From: Anaerolineaceae bacterium
GTDB lineage: Bacteria; Chloroflexota; Anaerolineae; Anaerolineales; Anaerolineaceae
Reading direction: 5' to 3'
Assembly: GCA_017417055.1 (NCBI GenBank)
Contig: JAFPZX010000095.1
Span: 1-61,147, forward strand
DNA length: 61,147 nt
Part shown: positions 8,841-17,577 of the stretch, in pieces
Position numbering within the stretch: position 1 is the first letter of the stretch
Layout: every line of letters begins with the position of its first letter
Made by a program: the position numbers and the translations under genes
Notes under the pieces: generated by a model
What the model saw: the letters and a program-made list of their open reading frames with translations, nothing else
Databases searched by the model: none
What the model was told of the DNA's origin: nothing

Positions 8841-9383
8841 ATGAAAAAATATTCTTTGGTTTTAATTGCTTTCTTCTGCCTTTTTTCCAATATTTTCGTC
8901 TGTTCTGCAGAAAAGGATATTTGGGACGATACTACTGTAGAAAAAATGCATGAAGTTGATTCCATTATGGCGGAGATCAAAGGACTTCCTGCTGCGATCG
9001 ATGAAGATCTTTGCAGTAATGACTTGTCCTTATATAAGCAGCATATGACTTTGCTGGCACAAAAAATTATCGATGCCAATACACTGATGCAGGATGTAAA
9101 AACAGTATATCCCATTGACCTGTGGAGCGTTTATAATACAATCAGTTCCAATCCGGTCTGCGGAATCGGTAAACAAGCCGCTTCAGTTTTCGGTGTGGCT
9201 GATGTTAGCCGGTATTCTAATGAAGAGCGTATGGGCATGCTCGAAAACGATGATCTGTGCCCGTGCTGGAACATCATCACAGGACGGGAAGAACTAACCG
9301 GTTATTATAAAGACGGCGCCTGCCGCTGCATTTACGGAAAAAGCAATCACAACCCAAATATCGGGATCGTTGATATCCCCTGA
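8841..9383 (+). CDS. Small secreted cysteine-containing protein, function unknown
   Basis: I do not recognise this 180-residue protein. It has a clear signal peptide: MKKYS, a hydrophobic stretch to about residue 20, and a likely cleavage after CSA near residue 23. The mature part is helical and acidic in its first half. The second half has several cysteines (NPVCGIG, LCPCWN, ACRCIYG) that could form disulfides or bind metal. GGAG followed by a five-base spacer precedes the ATG. It is monocistronic, ends directly at a MITE-like element, and has its own AT-rich upstream region (8656-8840). Confidence 0.75.
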   Translation: MKKYSLVLIAFFCLFSNIFVCSAEKDIWDDTTVEKMHEVDSIMAEIKGLPAAIDEDLCSNDLSLYKQHMTLLAQKIIDANTLMQDVKTVYPIDLWSVYNTISSNPVCGIGKQAASVFGVADVSRYSNEERMGMLENDDLCPCWNIITGREELTGYYKDGACRCIYGKSNHNPNIGIVDIP

Positions 9384-9385
9384 TG

Positions 9386-9616
9386 TTAGGGAAACACTGA
9401 TTAATTGAGGAGCGGGGACGGTTCTCCCGAGGAACGAGGGGAACTGTCCTCCCGCCTTCACCGGAATTAATCAGCGGTTCCTTAGTTATAGCGGAATGTG
9501 GTCTGCTCTGATGTTGAGACGAAGCCAACAAAGCAGACTGTATTTTGAGTGCGAGCTCCTAATTTATTTATCGTGGCGCCTGTGATGTCATGTTGGATTA
9601 ATCAGTGCTTCCCTAA
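9386..9616. mobile_element. MITE-like element with 20-bp terminal inverted repeats
   Basis: The left end TTAGGGAAACACTGATTAAT (9386-9405) and the right end ATTAATCAGTGCTTCCCTAA (9597-9616) are inverted copies with one mismatch. Within it lies a shorter nested copy ending at about 9485 (AATTAATCAGCGGTTCCTTAG). That copy contains the GGGGACGGTT palindrome at 9414-9451. A further hairpin lies at 9501-9538 (GTCTGCT paired with AGCAGAC). There is no transposase inside, so it is a non-autonomous element. A sister copy lies at 56493-56592. Confidence 0.7.
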
Positions 9617-9820
9617 ATAATTTTGCATACTGAAAAAAGTGAATCTGTCACATGATAAATGTGATTTTTTTCAGCCTTTAAAACATTGTCAGACAGGAGA
9701 TGAATTGATAAAATAGAAATACGGAGGTCGGCAGTTTTTCTGTCGGCGTTGGCAATATCCATCGAAAAGTGCCGCCGTTGGGGGTATTGGACAGATGGCA
9801 AAATTATTACAAATTCAGGA
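9617..9820 (+). promoter_or_regulatory. Structured leader region ahead of the xdhD attenuator
   Basis: This 204-base stretch has no gene. It contains a hairpin that can pair over 8 bp (GTCGGCAG, about 9727-9734, with CTGTCGGC, with two wobbles). It also has complementary segments CAATATCC (about 9754) and GGTATTG (about 9783). Together with the terminator that follows, it resembles a 5' leader with a sensing domain. I cannot match it to a known riboswitch class by eye. Confidence 0.4.
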
Positions 9821-9858
9821 AACTCAAATAAACCTCAACGGTTTGATTGAGTTTTTTT
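9821..9858 (+). terminator. Intrinsic terminator (attenuator) just before xdhD
   Basis: Arms AACTCAAATAAACC (9821-9834) and GGTTTGATTGAGTT (9840-9853) pair almost perfectly around a five-base loop. A run of seven T follows (9852-9858). It ends six bases before the AGGA ribosome-binding sequence and 16 bases before the ATG of the hydroxylase gene. That is the position expected for transcription attenuation rather than for ending an upstream gene. Confidence 0.7.
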
Positions 9859-9874
9859 GTTATCAGGAAGAGCT

Positions 9875-12427
9875 ATGACCACTTTAAAAGTAAACGGACA
9901 AATCTATCAATGCAATGAAACCAAAACGCTGATCCGTTTTTTGCGTGATGATTTGCGCCTGACATCTGTTAAAGATGGCTGCAGTGAAGGCGCATGCGGA
10001 ACATGTACGGTGCTGATCAACGGAAAACCGACCAAATGCTGCGTTCAGCAGATAGCAAAAATGGATGGAAAAGAAATCATTACAGTTGAAGGCCTTTCTG
10101 ACAGAGAAAAAGAAGTGTATTCCTATGCATTCGCTTCCTGCGGCGCTGTTCAATGTGGTTTCTGTATTCCCGGTATGGTGATTTCCGCTAAAGCACTGAT
10201 CGATCAAAACCCGGATCCCACTCGTACTGAAGCGGCTTTTGCGATCCGCAACAATATCTGCCGCTGTACCGGTTACCGGAAAATCATCGATGGAATATTG
10301 CTAAGCGCGAAAATGCTCCGTGAAAATTTGCCTGTCCCGGATGATGACCCGGAAGGGAAAATGGGCGACAGGATCAAACGGATCGACGCGAGAGATAAAG
10401 TTCTTGGAAGAGCTCAATTCACCGATGATATTTATCTTGACGGCATGATATACGGGAAGGCGGTACGCTCTGCCTATCCCCGTGCACGTGTACTTTCTAT
10501 TAATACAGAAAAAGCCAAAGCTTTGCCCGGTGTGATTGCGGTATTTACGGCAGATGACATTCCCGGCGTAAATCAAATCGGTCACATCAAACATGACTGG
10601 TACACAATGATACCGGTTGGGGAAATCACTCGTTACCTCGGTGACGCCATTGCTCTGGTGGCCGCGGAAACACAGGCTTTGGCGGATCAGGCAGTTAAAC
10701 TGGTTGAAGTTGAATATGAAGAGCTTCCTTTTATTGATTCTCCTCAAAAGGGCCTTGAAGAAGGGGCTCCGTTTGTTCACATAGATGACAATATCCAGGC
10801 GCATGAACACCTGATCCGCGGGGATGCTGATGCTGCGATTGCTGCCTCCAAATATAAAGTGACTCGACATTACGAAACACCATTTACGGAACACGCGTTT
10901 CTGGAACCGGAGACGGCTGTTGCTTTCCCGTTTGACGGTGATGGGGTTTTTATCTACTCCAGCGACCAGTCAACCCATTCCACCTCTCATGAATGTTCAA
11001 TGATGCTCGGCCTTCCACCGGAAAAGGTTGTTGTGGAAAACAAGTTCGTCGGTGGTGGATTCGGCGGAAAAGAAGATATGACTGTGCAGCATCATGCTGC
11101 CTTGATCGCATACCTCACAAAACGTCCGGTGAAGGTAAAACTGACCCGCAAAGAAAGTTTGCTGATCCATCCAAAGCGGCATCCTATGTCTATTGACATG
11201 ACCACAGCCTGTGATGAGAACGGTATTCTGACCGCAGTCAAAGCGAAAGTAATTTCCGATACCGGAGCGTATGCTTCCCTGGGAGGCCCGGTGCTGCAGC
11301 GTGCCTGTACACATGCTGCGGGGCCTTATAACTATCAAATTATCGATATCGAAGGAATTGCCGTTTATACCAACAATCCGCCTTCCGGTGCGTTTCGCGG
11401 TTTTGGCGTTACTCAGACCTGTTTCGCGACCGAAAGAAATCTGGATTTATTGGCGGAAATGGTTGGAATATCGCCATGGGAAATTCGCTATCGCAATGCT
11501 ATCAGACCGGGACAGGTCCTTCCGAACGGACAAATCGCGGATGATTCGACCTCTCTTGTGGAAACGTTGGAAGCGGTAAAGGATATTTACGAAAATAATA
11601 AATACGCCGGCATAGCCTGTGCGATGAAAAACGCGGGTGTGGGTGTAGGATTGCCTGACTGGGGACGGGTGAAACTGGTCATACAGGATGGAAATGTTCA
11701 TTTTTATTCCGGAGCAACTTGTATGGGACAGGGACTTGCGACAACGATGCTGCAAATCCTTGAAGAAACGCTTCATGTTGGAATGGATCATCTTGTTTAC
11801 CATTTTCCGAATTCTCTCAACAGTCCGGATTCGGGCGTTAGCTCCGGTTCCCGCCAAACGCTGGTCACCGGTGAAGCTGCAAAACAGGCTGCGGAATTAC
11901 TTGCGGAAGATTTGAAAAATCACCCATTGAAGGAACTTGAAGGAAAAGAGTACAATGGGGCTTATCTGGCAAAAACGGATCGGATGGGATCACCAAAACC
12001 GAATCCCGTTTCCCATGTCGCCTATGGATATGCCACGCAGGTCTGCATCCTGAACGATGATGGTACGGTCAAAGAGCTTGTCGGCGCACATGGAGTTGGA
12101 AAAGCCGTAAACCCGATCAATGTCGAAGGTCAGATTGAGGGCGGACTGGTGATGGGCATGGGGTATGCGCTTACTGAAAATTTCAAGGTTCAGAATTGTG
12201 AAGTTCTGAGTAAATTCGGAACGCTGGGATTGTTGAAAGCCGATAAAATTCCGGTACTTCGTCCGATCATTGTTGAGAAAAAAGGAACGGATATGGCTTA
12301 TGGCGCTATCGGGATCGGTGAGATCACTTGTATTCCCACTGCGCCTGCCATTGCGAATGCGTATTATAAGTGGGACGGCGAATTCCGTACGGAGCTGCCG
12401 CTTCCTCATACGCCTTATCGAAAATAA
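9875..12427 (+). CDS. xdhD: Fused selenium-dependent xanthine dehydrogenase-type molybdenum hydroxylase (XdhD-like)
   Basis: The enzyme would hydroxylate a purine or other N-heterocycle. Residues 1-160 form a 2Fe-2S ferredoxin domain (CSEGACGTC) and a second 2Fe-2S helical domain (CGFCIPGM, NNICRCTGY). The rest is the molybdopterin-binding chain, with GGGFGGKED, PSGAFRGFG and a late GAHGVGKAVNP. At 850 residues it fits the fused selenium-dependent XDH family (TIGR03311; E. coli XdhD/YgfN). It lacks the AYRCSFR signature of CO dehydrogenase. I see no FAD subunit gene (YgfM-like) nearby. ATG 9875 has AGGAAGAG upstream; an earlier TTG at 9857 falls in the terminator. SsnA and YgfK follow. Confidence 0.88.
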   Translation: MTTLKVNGQIYQCNETKTLIRFLRDDLRLTSVKDGCSEGACGTCTVLINGKPTKCCVQQIAKMDGKEIITVEGLSDREKEVYSYAFASCGAVQCGFCIPGMVISAKALIDQNPDPTRTEAAFAIRNNICRCTGYRKIIDGILLSAKMLRENLPVPDDDPEGKMGDRIKRIDARDKVLGRAQFTDDIYLDGMIYGKAVRSAYPRARVLSINTEKAKALPGVIAVFTADDIPGVNQIGHIKHDWYTMIPVGEITRYLGDAIALVAAETQALADQAVKLVEVEYEELPFIDSPQKGLEEGAPFVHIDDNIQAHEHLIRGDADAAIAASKYKVTRHYETPFTEHAFLEPETAVAFPFDGDGVFIYSSDQSTHSTSHECSMMLGLPPEKVVVENKFVGGGFGGKEDMTVQHHAALIAYLTKRPVKVKLTRKESLLIHPKRHPMSIDMTTACDENGILTAVKAKVISDTGAYASLGGPVLQRACTHAAGPYNYQIIDIEGIAVYTNNPPSGAFRGFGVTQTCFATERNLDLLAEMVGISPWEIRYRNAIRPGQVLPNGQIADDSTSLVETLEAVKDIYENNKYAGIACAMKNAGVGVGLPDWGRVKLVIQDGNVHFYSGATCMGQGLATTMLQILEETLHVGMDHLVYHFPNSLNSPDSGVSSGSRQTLVTGEAAKQAAELLAEDLKNHPLKELEGKEYNGAYLAKTDRMGSPKPNPVSHVAYGYATQVCILNDDGTVKELVGAHGVGKAVNPINVEGQIEGGLVMGMGYALTENFKVQNCEVLSKFGTLGLLKADKIPVLRPIIVEKKGTDMAYGAIGIGEITCIPTAPAIANAYYKWDGEFRTELPLPHTPYRK

Positions 12428-12452
12428 AAAACTCATAGAAACAGGAGGAGAA

Positions 12453-13811
12453 ATGATCATTTATAATGCTCGGGTTATTACTTGGGAGGATGAGAATCGT
12501 GTTCTGGAAAATCACGCAGTGTTTATACAGGGCAAGCTCATCAAAGATTTGGGACCATCTGATGAGATGGTGAAAAAATATCCTGATGAAGAGAAGATCG
12601 ATGCCGGCGGGAAGATCCTGATGCCGGGACAAATCTGCTCTCACACGCATTTTTATGGCGCGTATTCCAGAGGGTTGAGCAATAATTTGCCTCCTGCAAA
12701 GGATTTTCCGGAGATTTTGAATAATCTATGGTACAAACTGGATCGTGCACTGGATGAAGAAAGCGTTAGACTTTCCGGTGAAATTTTCATGATCGACGCT
12801 ATCAAAAACGGCTGTACGAGCTTTTTCGACCATCACGCCTCCCCGAATTTCATCGACGGCTCGCTGGATGTTCTGGAAGATGTTGTCGACAAAAGCGGCT
12901 TGCGTGCCTCGCTCTGTTACGAGGTGACCGACCGCAACGGAAAAGACGGAACCAAAGCCGGTATCGCGGAAAATGTCCGCTTTCTCAAGAAAATCGCGAA
13001 GGACAATCTGGGCGGACGGATCGGTGGGGCTTTCGGCATTCATGCCTGCCTGACGGTTGATGAAGATACTCTCGAACAGTGTGCAGCTGCAAAGCCGGAT
13101 GGATTCGGTTTCCATATCCATGTGGCGGAATCCCAGGAAGATGAATGGGACAGCCTCTATAAATACGGACAGCGCTGCGCTGAACGGCTTTACAAACATG
13201 GCATTTTGGGCGATCGAACGATTGCTGCTCATTGTGTCCATGTCAACAAGCGGGAAATGGATTATCTAAAGGAAACCAACACCTGGATCTCGCACCAGCC
13301 GCGTTCCAATATGAATAACGCAGTAGGCGCTGCTCAGATCGAATCCATGCTGGATGACGGCATGAAAGTCTGTTTGGGAAATGACGGATTCAATTTTGAC
13401 ATGTGGACCGAGTGGAAATTTGCTTATTATCTCCACAAAGTTATCAATCGCGATCCGCGCCGCGGGAACGGCTATGATATCCAGAAAATGGCGGTTTATA
13501 ATAACGCTGCTCTGGCCGGTCAGGCCTTCGGCTACGGGGATAAATTCGGCAAGATCGTAGTCGATGCGCCGGCAGATTTGATCCTGGTTGATTTCCAGCC
13601 GTTTACCCAGTTTACTGCCGGCAATCTGCCCTGGCAGATCATCTTTGGGTGGAGTGAAAGAATGATCACGGATACGATCTGCGACGGAAAATTCCTGATG
13701 CGCAACCGTGTTCTGACTACAATTGATGAAGCTGCAGTTACTGCTCATTCCCTGGAAGTTTATCCGCGTGTCTGGGCAAAATATCATGAATTATGCGATA
13801 AAGAAGGCTAA
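12453..13811 (+). CDS. ssnA: SsnA-type amidohydrolase
   Basis: A 452-residue member of the TRZ/ATZ amidohydrolase superfamily, closest in length and context to SsnA of the selenium-dependent molybdenum hydroxylase clusters. Metal and active-site motifs visible are SHTHFYGAYSRG (about residue 62), HIHVAESQ (about 222), AHCVHVN (about 255) and LGNDGFN (about 309). It probably hydrolyses or deaminates a heterocyclic intermediate, but the exact substrate is unknown. A strong AGGAGG precedes ATG 12453. It lies 25 bases after xdhD and 12 bases before ygfK, so it is part of one operon. Confidence 0.88.
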   Translation: MIIYNARVITWEDENRVLENHAVFIQGKLIKDLGPSDEMVKKYPDEEKIDAGGKILMPGQICSHTHFYGAYSRGLSNNLPPAKDFPEILNNLWYKLDRALDEESVRLSGEIFMIDAIKNGCTSFFDHHASPNFIDGSLDVLEDVVDKSGLRASLCYEVTDRNGKDGTKAGIAENVRFLKKIAKDNLGGRIGGAFGIHACLTVDEDTLEQCAAAKPDGFGFHIHVAESQEDEWDSLYKYGQRCAERLYKHGILGDRTIAAHCVHVNKREMDYLKETNTWISHQPRSNMNNAVGAAQIESMLDDGMKVCLGNDGFNFDMWTEWKFAYYLHKVINRDPRRGNGYDIQKMAVYNNAALAGQAFGYGDKFGKIVVDAPADLILVDFQPFTQFTAGNLPWQIIFGWSERMITDTICDGKFLMRNRVLTTIDEAAVTAHSLEVYPRVWAKYHELCDKEG

Positions 13812-13823
13812 AGGAGGTTCATA

Positions 13824-16730
13824 ATGGGCGATCGAATGCACCCGATGTCATTTGGTGAATTAGTCACACGTATCTGTAAGCAATATGCGAAAACCGGTCA
13901 GCTCTTAGGCGTTGACCCTGTGAGCCTCAAAGGTCGTCAGGCGATCCCGCTTTTCGGCGGAAAGATCGAAACACCCTTCGGACCGGCCGCCGGTCCGAAC
14001 ACACAGCTGGCGGGGAATCTTGTGGCTGCTTACGCTGCCGGTGCGCGTTTCTTTGAATTGAAAACTGTTCAGAAGATGGACGGGGAGGAATTGGCGGTCT
14101 GTGTTCCGCGTCCCTGTATTCTGGCTTATGATGAAGGGTACAACGTTGAGTGGTCTACGGAACTGACCATTACCGATGCAGCTTCGGAATATATCCGCGG
14201 CTGGTGGGCCATCAAGCTGCTGGCAAAAGAACTGGATCTTGGGGATCCGGATGGATTTATCTTCAACATGAGCGTTGGTTATGACCTTGCAGGCATCAAA
14301 CTGCCGAAAGTTGATAACTTCATCAATTCGCTGATCGATGCATCCGGAACAGATACCTGGAAGGAATGTCTGGATTGGACACTGGCTCATCTGGATCAGT
14401 TCAAGAAGGTCGATGAAGCCTACGTTCGCGGCATCACACCTCATGTGTCCAACAATGTGACCATTTCCACACTGCATGGCTGTCCGCCGGATGAAATTGA
14501 ACGCATTGCTGTTCATTTGATCACAGAAAAGAAGCTGAATACCTACGTAAAGTGCAATCCGACACTTTTGGGATATGACTTCGTACGGAAAACACTGGAC
14601 GGATTGGGATTCACCAATGTTCAGTTCCCGGACCTGCATTACCGCGAAGATCTGCAGTGGGAAGATGCCGTACCGATGTTCCATCGCCTCAAGAAACTGG
14701 CAGCGGAAACCGGTGTGGCTTTTGGTCTGAAGCTGACCAACACAAAACCGGTCGATATCACCGGCGGTTTCCTGCCCGGTCAGGAAGCTTATATGTCCGG
14801 ACGTGCGCTGTTCCCGCTTTCCATCAACCTGGCGGCGAAGATCTCACGTGAATTTAATGGAGAATTACCGCTTTCTTTCGCCGGTGGAGCGGATGTTTAT
14901 AACATTGGTGAAATTTACGGATCAGGCATTTACCCAATCACGATGGCAACCAACATCCTGAAGCCGGGCGGTTATCAGCGTATGACACAGCTGATCGACA
15001 GCGTTGGTACTGAAATGCCCGCGGACAAGATCGATGTGGAACGGTTGAGCGCATTGGCGGAAGATGCCAAGTCTAACAAACATTATCAGGGGTTGATCAA
15101 ACAGACACCGCGCAGAAAAATATCCGGTAAACCGCCTGTTTTCGACTGCTTCACACCTCCGTGCAGCTATATTTGTCCCATCCATCAGGATATTCCGGCA
15201 TACCTGCGGGCACTGGAGCATGGTGATGCCAAGAAGGCCGCGGAAATCATAATCGAAAAGAATCCGCTGCCGAACATTACCGGTACGATTTGTCCGCATA
15301 CCTGCATGGATTCCTGCAACCGCAAACAGTATGAAGGTGCGGTCGATATTCGCGCCTGCAAGCTTGCAGCAGCTGAACAGGGTCTGGATGCGGCAATCGC
15401 GGATTTGAAAGCTGCTCCGAAGGTCGGAAAATCCGCTGCAATTGTCGGCGGCGGACCTGCCGGTATGGCTGCAGCTTACTTCCTGGCGAAAAACGGATGG
15501 GATGTGGATCTTTATGAACAGGAAAAGGTACTGGGCGGTATTGTCCGCAACGTAATTCCGGGATTCCGAATCTCAGACGAGGCGATTGAGAAGGATGCCG
15601 ATCTGATCCGTAAGCTTGGTGTGAATATCCACCTGGGAACAAGAGTGGATGACATCAAGGCACTTTGTGCGGAAAAGGATGCCGTGTTGCTGGCAGTTGG
15701 TGCTAACAAGAGCACAAAACTGGAACTGGAACAGGGTGACAGCCTGAATGCGATAAAGTTCATGTATGATTTGAAGGCCGGGAAGAAAATGGATCTCGGC
15801 AAACATGTGGCAGTTGTCGGAGCCGGAAATACCGCTATGGATGCGGCACGGGCCGCAAAACGCGTGGAAGGTGTTGAGAATGTCTCAATCGTCTACAGAC
15901 GCGATATCGCCAATATGCCTGCAGACCTGATTGAATTACAGGAAGCTATGGAAGACGGTGTGATTTTCCGCCCGCTGCTTGCACCTGTGTCACTGGAAAA
16001 CGGTAATTTGATCTGTGAAATCATGAAACTGGGCGAAGCAGATGCATCCGGACGCAGAAAACCTGTACCGACCGGTGAAAAATGTGAAATTCCATGCGAT
16101 ACTGTCATTGCTTCACTTGGCGAAAAGGTTGATGGTGATTTTTACAAGAGTCTCGGTCTTGAACTCGATGAAAGAGGTCTGCCGATTGAAAAGGATAATA
16201 TCCAGATCATCGGCGATGGCTTAAGCGGCCCGAAGACCGTTGTGCTGGCGATCGCCTCCGCCGCAAAAGCCGTATATGATATTTGTGGACCGGATTACTG
16301 GAAATATACACCATTGAACTTTGAATACGCCGGCATGAGTAAACGAGGTGTCCTGAAACCAAACTTTGAAAATCGTGATGCTTCCCGCTGTCTGGAATGC
16401 GGCGGACTCTGTGGCTTGTGTGTGGAATCCTGTCCGAACCGCTGCAATGAGTATCTGGAAGTCAACGGGAAAAAGCAGGTTATTCACATTGATTGTATCT
16501 GCAACGAGTGCGGCAATTGTGCTGTCTTCTGTCCGTATGAAGGACATCCGTTCCGCGATAAGATCACAGTCTTTTCTGACAGGGCATCACTGGATGACAG
16601 CACGAATCAGGGCTTTGTCAATCTCGGCGGCGGCAGATATGCCATCCGCTGGAATAACGAGGTCTGCGAGTGCACGCTCGATGAAGTTCCTGCTGAACTG
16701 AAAGAGGTTATCAAAGCTTACGAAGCATAA
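13824..16730 (+). CDS. ygfK: YgfK-like iron-sulfur flavoprotein oxidoreductase
   Basis: This 968-residue multidomain protein resembles E. coli YgfK (often annotated as a putative selenate reductase subunit). The order of parts is: an N-terminal dihydroorotate/dihydropyrimidine dehydrogenase-like barrel (FGPAAGPNTQLAGN; TLHGCPPDEIE); a GltD-like Cys-rich segment (CSYICPIHQDIPAYL; CPHTCMDSCNR, about residues 445-505); FAD- and NAD(P)-binding folds (IVGGGPAGMAAAYFLA, then VVGAGNTAMDAARAA); and C-terminal 4Fe-4S ferredoxin motifs (CLECGGLCGLCVESCPN; CICNECGNCAVFCPYEG). It probably passes electrons between the molybdenum enzyme and NAD(P) or a quinone, taking the place of the missing FAD subunit. 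AAAGGAGG precedes the ATG. Confidence 0.88.
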   Translation: MGDRMHPMSFGELVTRICKQYAKTGQLLGVDPVSLKGRQAIPLFGGKIETPFGPAAGPNTQLAGNLVAAYAAGARFFELKTVQKMDGEELAVCVPRPCILAYDEGYNVEWSTELTITDAASEYIRGWWAIKLLAKELDLGDPDGFIFNMSVGYDLAGIKLPKVDNFINSLIDASGTDTWKECLDWTLAHLDQFKKVDEAYVRGITPHVSNNVTISTLHGCPPDEIERIAVHLITEKKLNTYVKCNPTLLGYDFVRKTLDGLGFTNVQFPDLHYREDLQWEDAVPMFHRLKKLAAETGVAFGLKLTNTKPVDITGGFLPGQEAYMSGRALFPLSINLAAKISREFNGELPLSFAGGADVYNIGEIYGSGIYPITMATNILKPGGYQRMTQLIDSVGTEMPADKIDVERLSALAEDAKSNKHYQGLIKQTPRRKISGKPPVFDCFTPPCSYICPIHQDIPAYLRALEHGDAKKAAEIIIEKNPLPNITGTICPHTCMDSCNRKQYEGAVDIRACKLAAAEQGLDAAIADLKAAPKVGKSAAIVGGGPAGMAAAYFLAKNGWDVDLYEQEKVLGGIVRNVIPGFRISDEAIEKDADLIRKLGVNIHLGTRVDDIKALCAEKDAVLLAVGANKSTKLELEQGDSLNAIKFMYDLKAGKKMDLGKHVAVVGAGNTAMDAARAAKRVEGVENVSIVYRRDIANMPADLIELQEAMEDGVIFRPLLAPVSLENGNLICEIMKLGEADASGRRKPVPTGEKCEIPCDTVIASLGEKVDGDFYKSLGLELDERGLPIEKDNIQIIGDGLSGPKTVVLAIASAAKAVYDICGPDYWKYTPLNFEYAGMSKRGVLKPNFENRDASRCLECGGLCGLCVESCPNRCNEYLEVNGKKQVIHIDCICNECGNCAVFCPYEGHPFRDKITVFSDRASLDDSTNQGFVNLGGGRYAIRWNNEVCECTLDEVPAELKEVIKAYEA

Positions 16731-16737
16731 AAAAGAA

Positions 16738-16850
16738 GCACGTGTGGGACTGACACCGAGTGTTGCGAAGCCAACATGAGCCCCGCTCTGTAAGGTATCG
16801 ACTTTGTCTCGTAAATCAGAGCGGGAGCTTCGTCTGTCCCCATGTGCGTC
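16738..16850. repeat. Inverted-repeat element, GGGACTGACACC family
   Basis: Outer arms GCACGTGTGGGAC and GTCCCCATGTGC enclose a perfect 9-bp inverted repeat, CCCGCTCTG (16782-16790) and CAGAGCGGG (16817-16825). The left part (GGGACTGACACCGAGTGTTG) and right part (CTGTCCCCATGTGCG) recur in reverse orientation at 56788-56850. The element separates ygfK from mocA and may also stop ygfK transcription, although no T-run follows. Confidence 0.5.
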
Positions 16851-16932
16851 ATCGCAATTTTGGCGAACGTATGAATTGTAAAGCTGGTTTCGATGAAACG
16901 TCGCTAATTATTTGTTTACTTTCTAAGAATGT

Positions 16933-16995
16933 TATAATCGGGTTTATAATAAACAGCGCCATTTGTTTGGAGCTGTTTTATTTTGAGGTGAACCG
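16933..16995 (+). promoter_or_regulatory. Possible promoter and short leader hairpin ahead of mocA
   Basis: A perfect TATAAT occurs at 16933-16938, with a poor -35 candidate (TTGTTT, 16912-16917, 15-bp spacer). Downstream, AACAGC and GCTGTT form a small stem followed by TTATTTT, then GAGGTGA, which serves as ribosome-binding site for the GTG start. The stem could act as a weak attenuator. Confidence 0.35.
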
Positions 16996-17577
16996 GTGCG
17001 AACTGCCGCTGTAATTCAAGCTGCCGGGAAGGGCAGTCGATTCCATTCAGATCAATATAAATTATTGACGGAAATTGACGGAAAACCTATGATCGTTCAT
17101 ACCATTGAATCTGTTCTTCGTTCCGGATTCGATGAAATTGTTGTTATTATTGGCTGTCATGCGAATGAAATGCGGAAAACATTAGTGAATTATCCGGTGA
17201 ATATCATTCGTAATGAAGATTGGGAAAAGGGACAGTCAACTTCTTTGCGGCTAGGTGTACAGGCAGTGACCGGATCATCCGAAAGAGCCTGTCTGATGCT
17301 GGGCGATCAGCCTTTTTTAAAAACAGAAACCCTTTTTGCACTGCTTGCGGAATCAGACGCTCATCCGGATGAGATCATTGTTCCTTTTTATAACGGAAAA
17401 CGCGGCAATCCTATTATCGTTCCTTCATCCCGTTACACTCAGCTATTGGAACTCACAAAAGGCGACCAGGGTGGAAAACAGCTGTTGACAGCAGTTGGTT
17501 ACCGTAAGCTTTCGGTGAAAGATATTGGAATTCTAAAAGATATTGACACAGTTGAGGAGTTGAAACAATATGAGTGA
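16996..17577 (+). CDS. mocA: MocA-like molybdenum cofactor nucleotidyltransferase
   Basis: This 193-residue NTP-transferase of the MobA/MocA family probably adds CMP to molybdopterin, giving the MCD cofactor needed by XDH-family enzymes. The N-terminal nucleotide loop is AVIQAAGKGSRF, followed by a K in YKLL. LMLGDQPF (about residues 96-103) supplies the metal-binding Asp. RGNPIIVPSSRY is the substrate motif. The GTG start at 16996 is preceded by GAGGTGA. Its presence beside xdhD, ssnA and ygfK matches the SDMH cluster. Its 3' end overlaps the next gene by eight bases, implying translational coupling. Confidence 0.85.
   Translation: MRTAAVIQAAGKGSRFHSDQYKLLTEIDGKPMIVHTIESVLRSGFDEIVVIIGCHANEMRKTLVNYPVNIIRNEDWEKGQSTSLRLGVQAVTGSSERACLMLGDQPFLKTETLFALLAESDAHPDEIIVPFYNGKRGNPIIVPSSRYTQLLELTKGDQGGKQLLTAVGYRKLSVKDIGILKDIDTVEELKQYE

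Noticed and set aside
9875-12427. Identification of the hydroxylase as aerobic CO dehydrogenase large subunit
   Set aside because: The AYRCSFR active-site signature is absent; the sequence has GAFRGFG, two 2Fe-2S domains in the same chain, and SsnA/YgfK neighbours.
9875-16730. Selenocysteine codons (in-frame TGA) in the SDMH cluster
   Set aside because: All reading frames run uninterrupted from start to stop; in this enzyme class selenium is a cofactor ligand, not selenocysteine.
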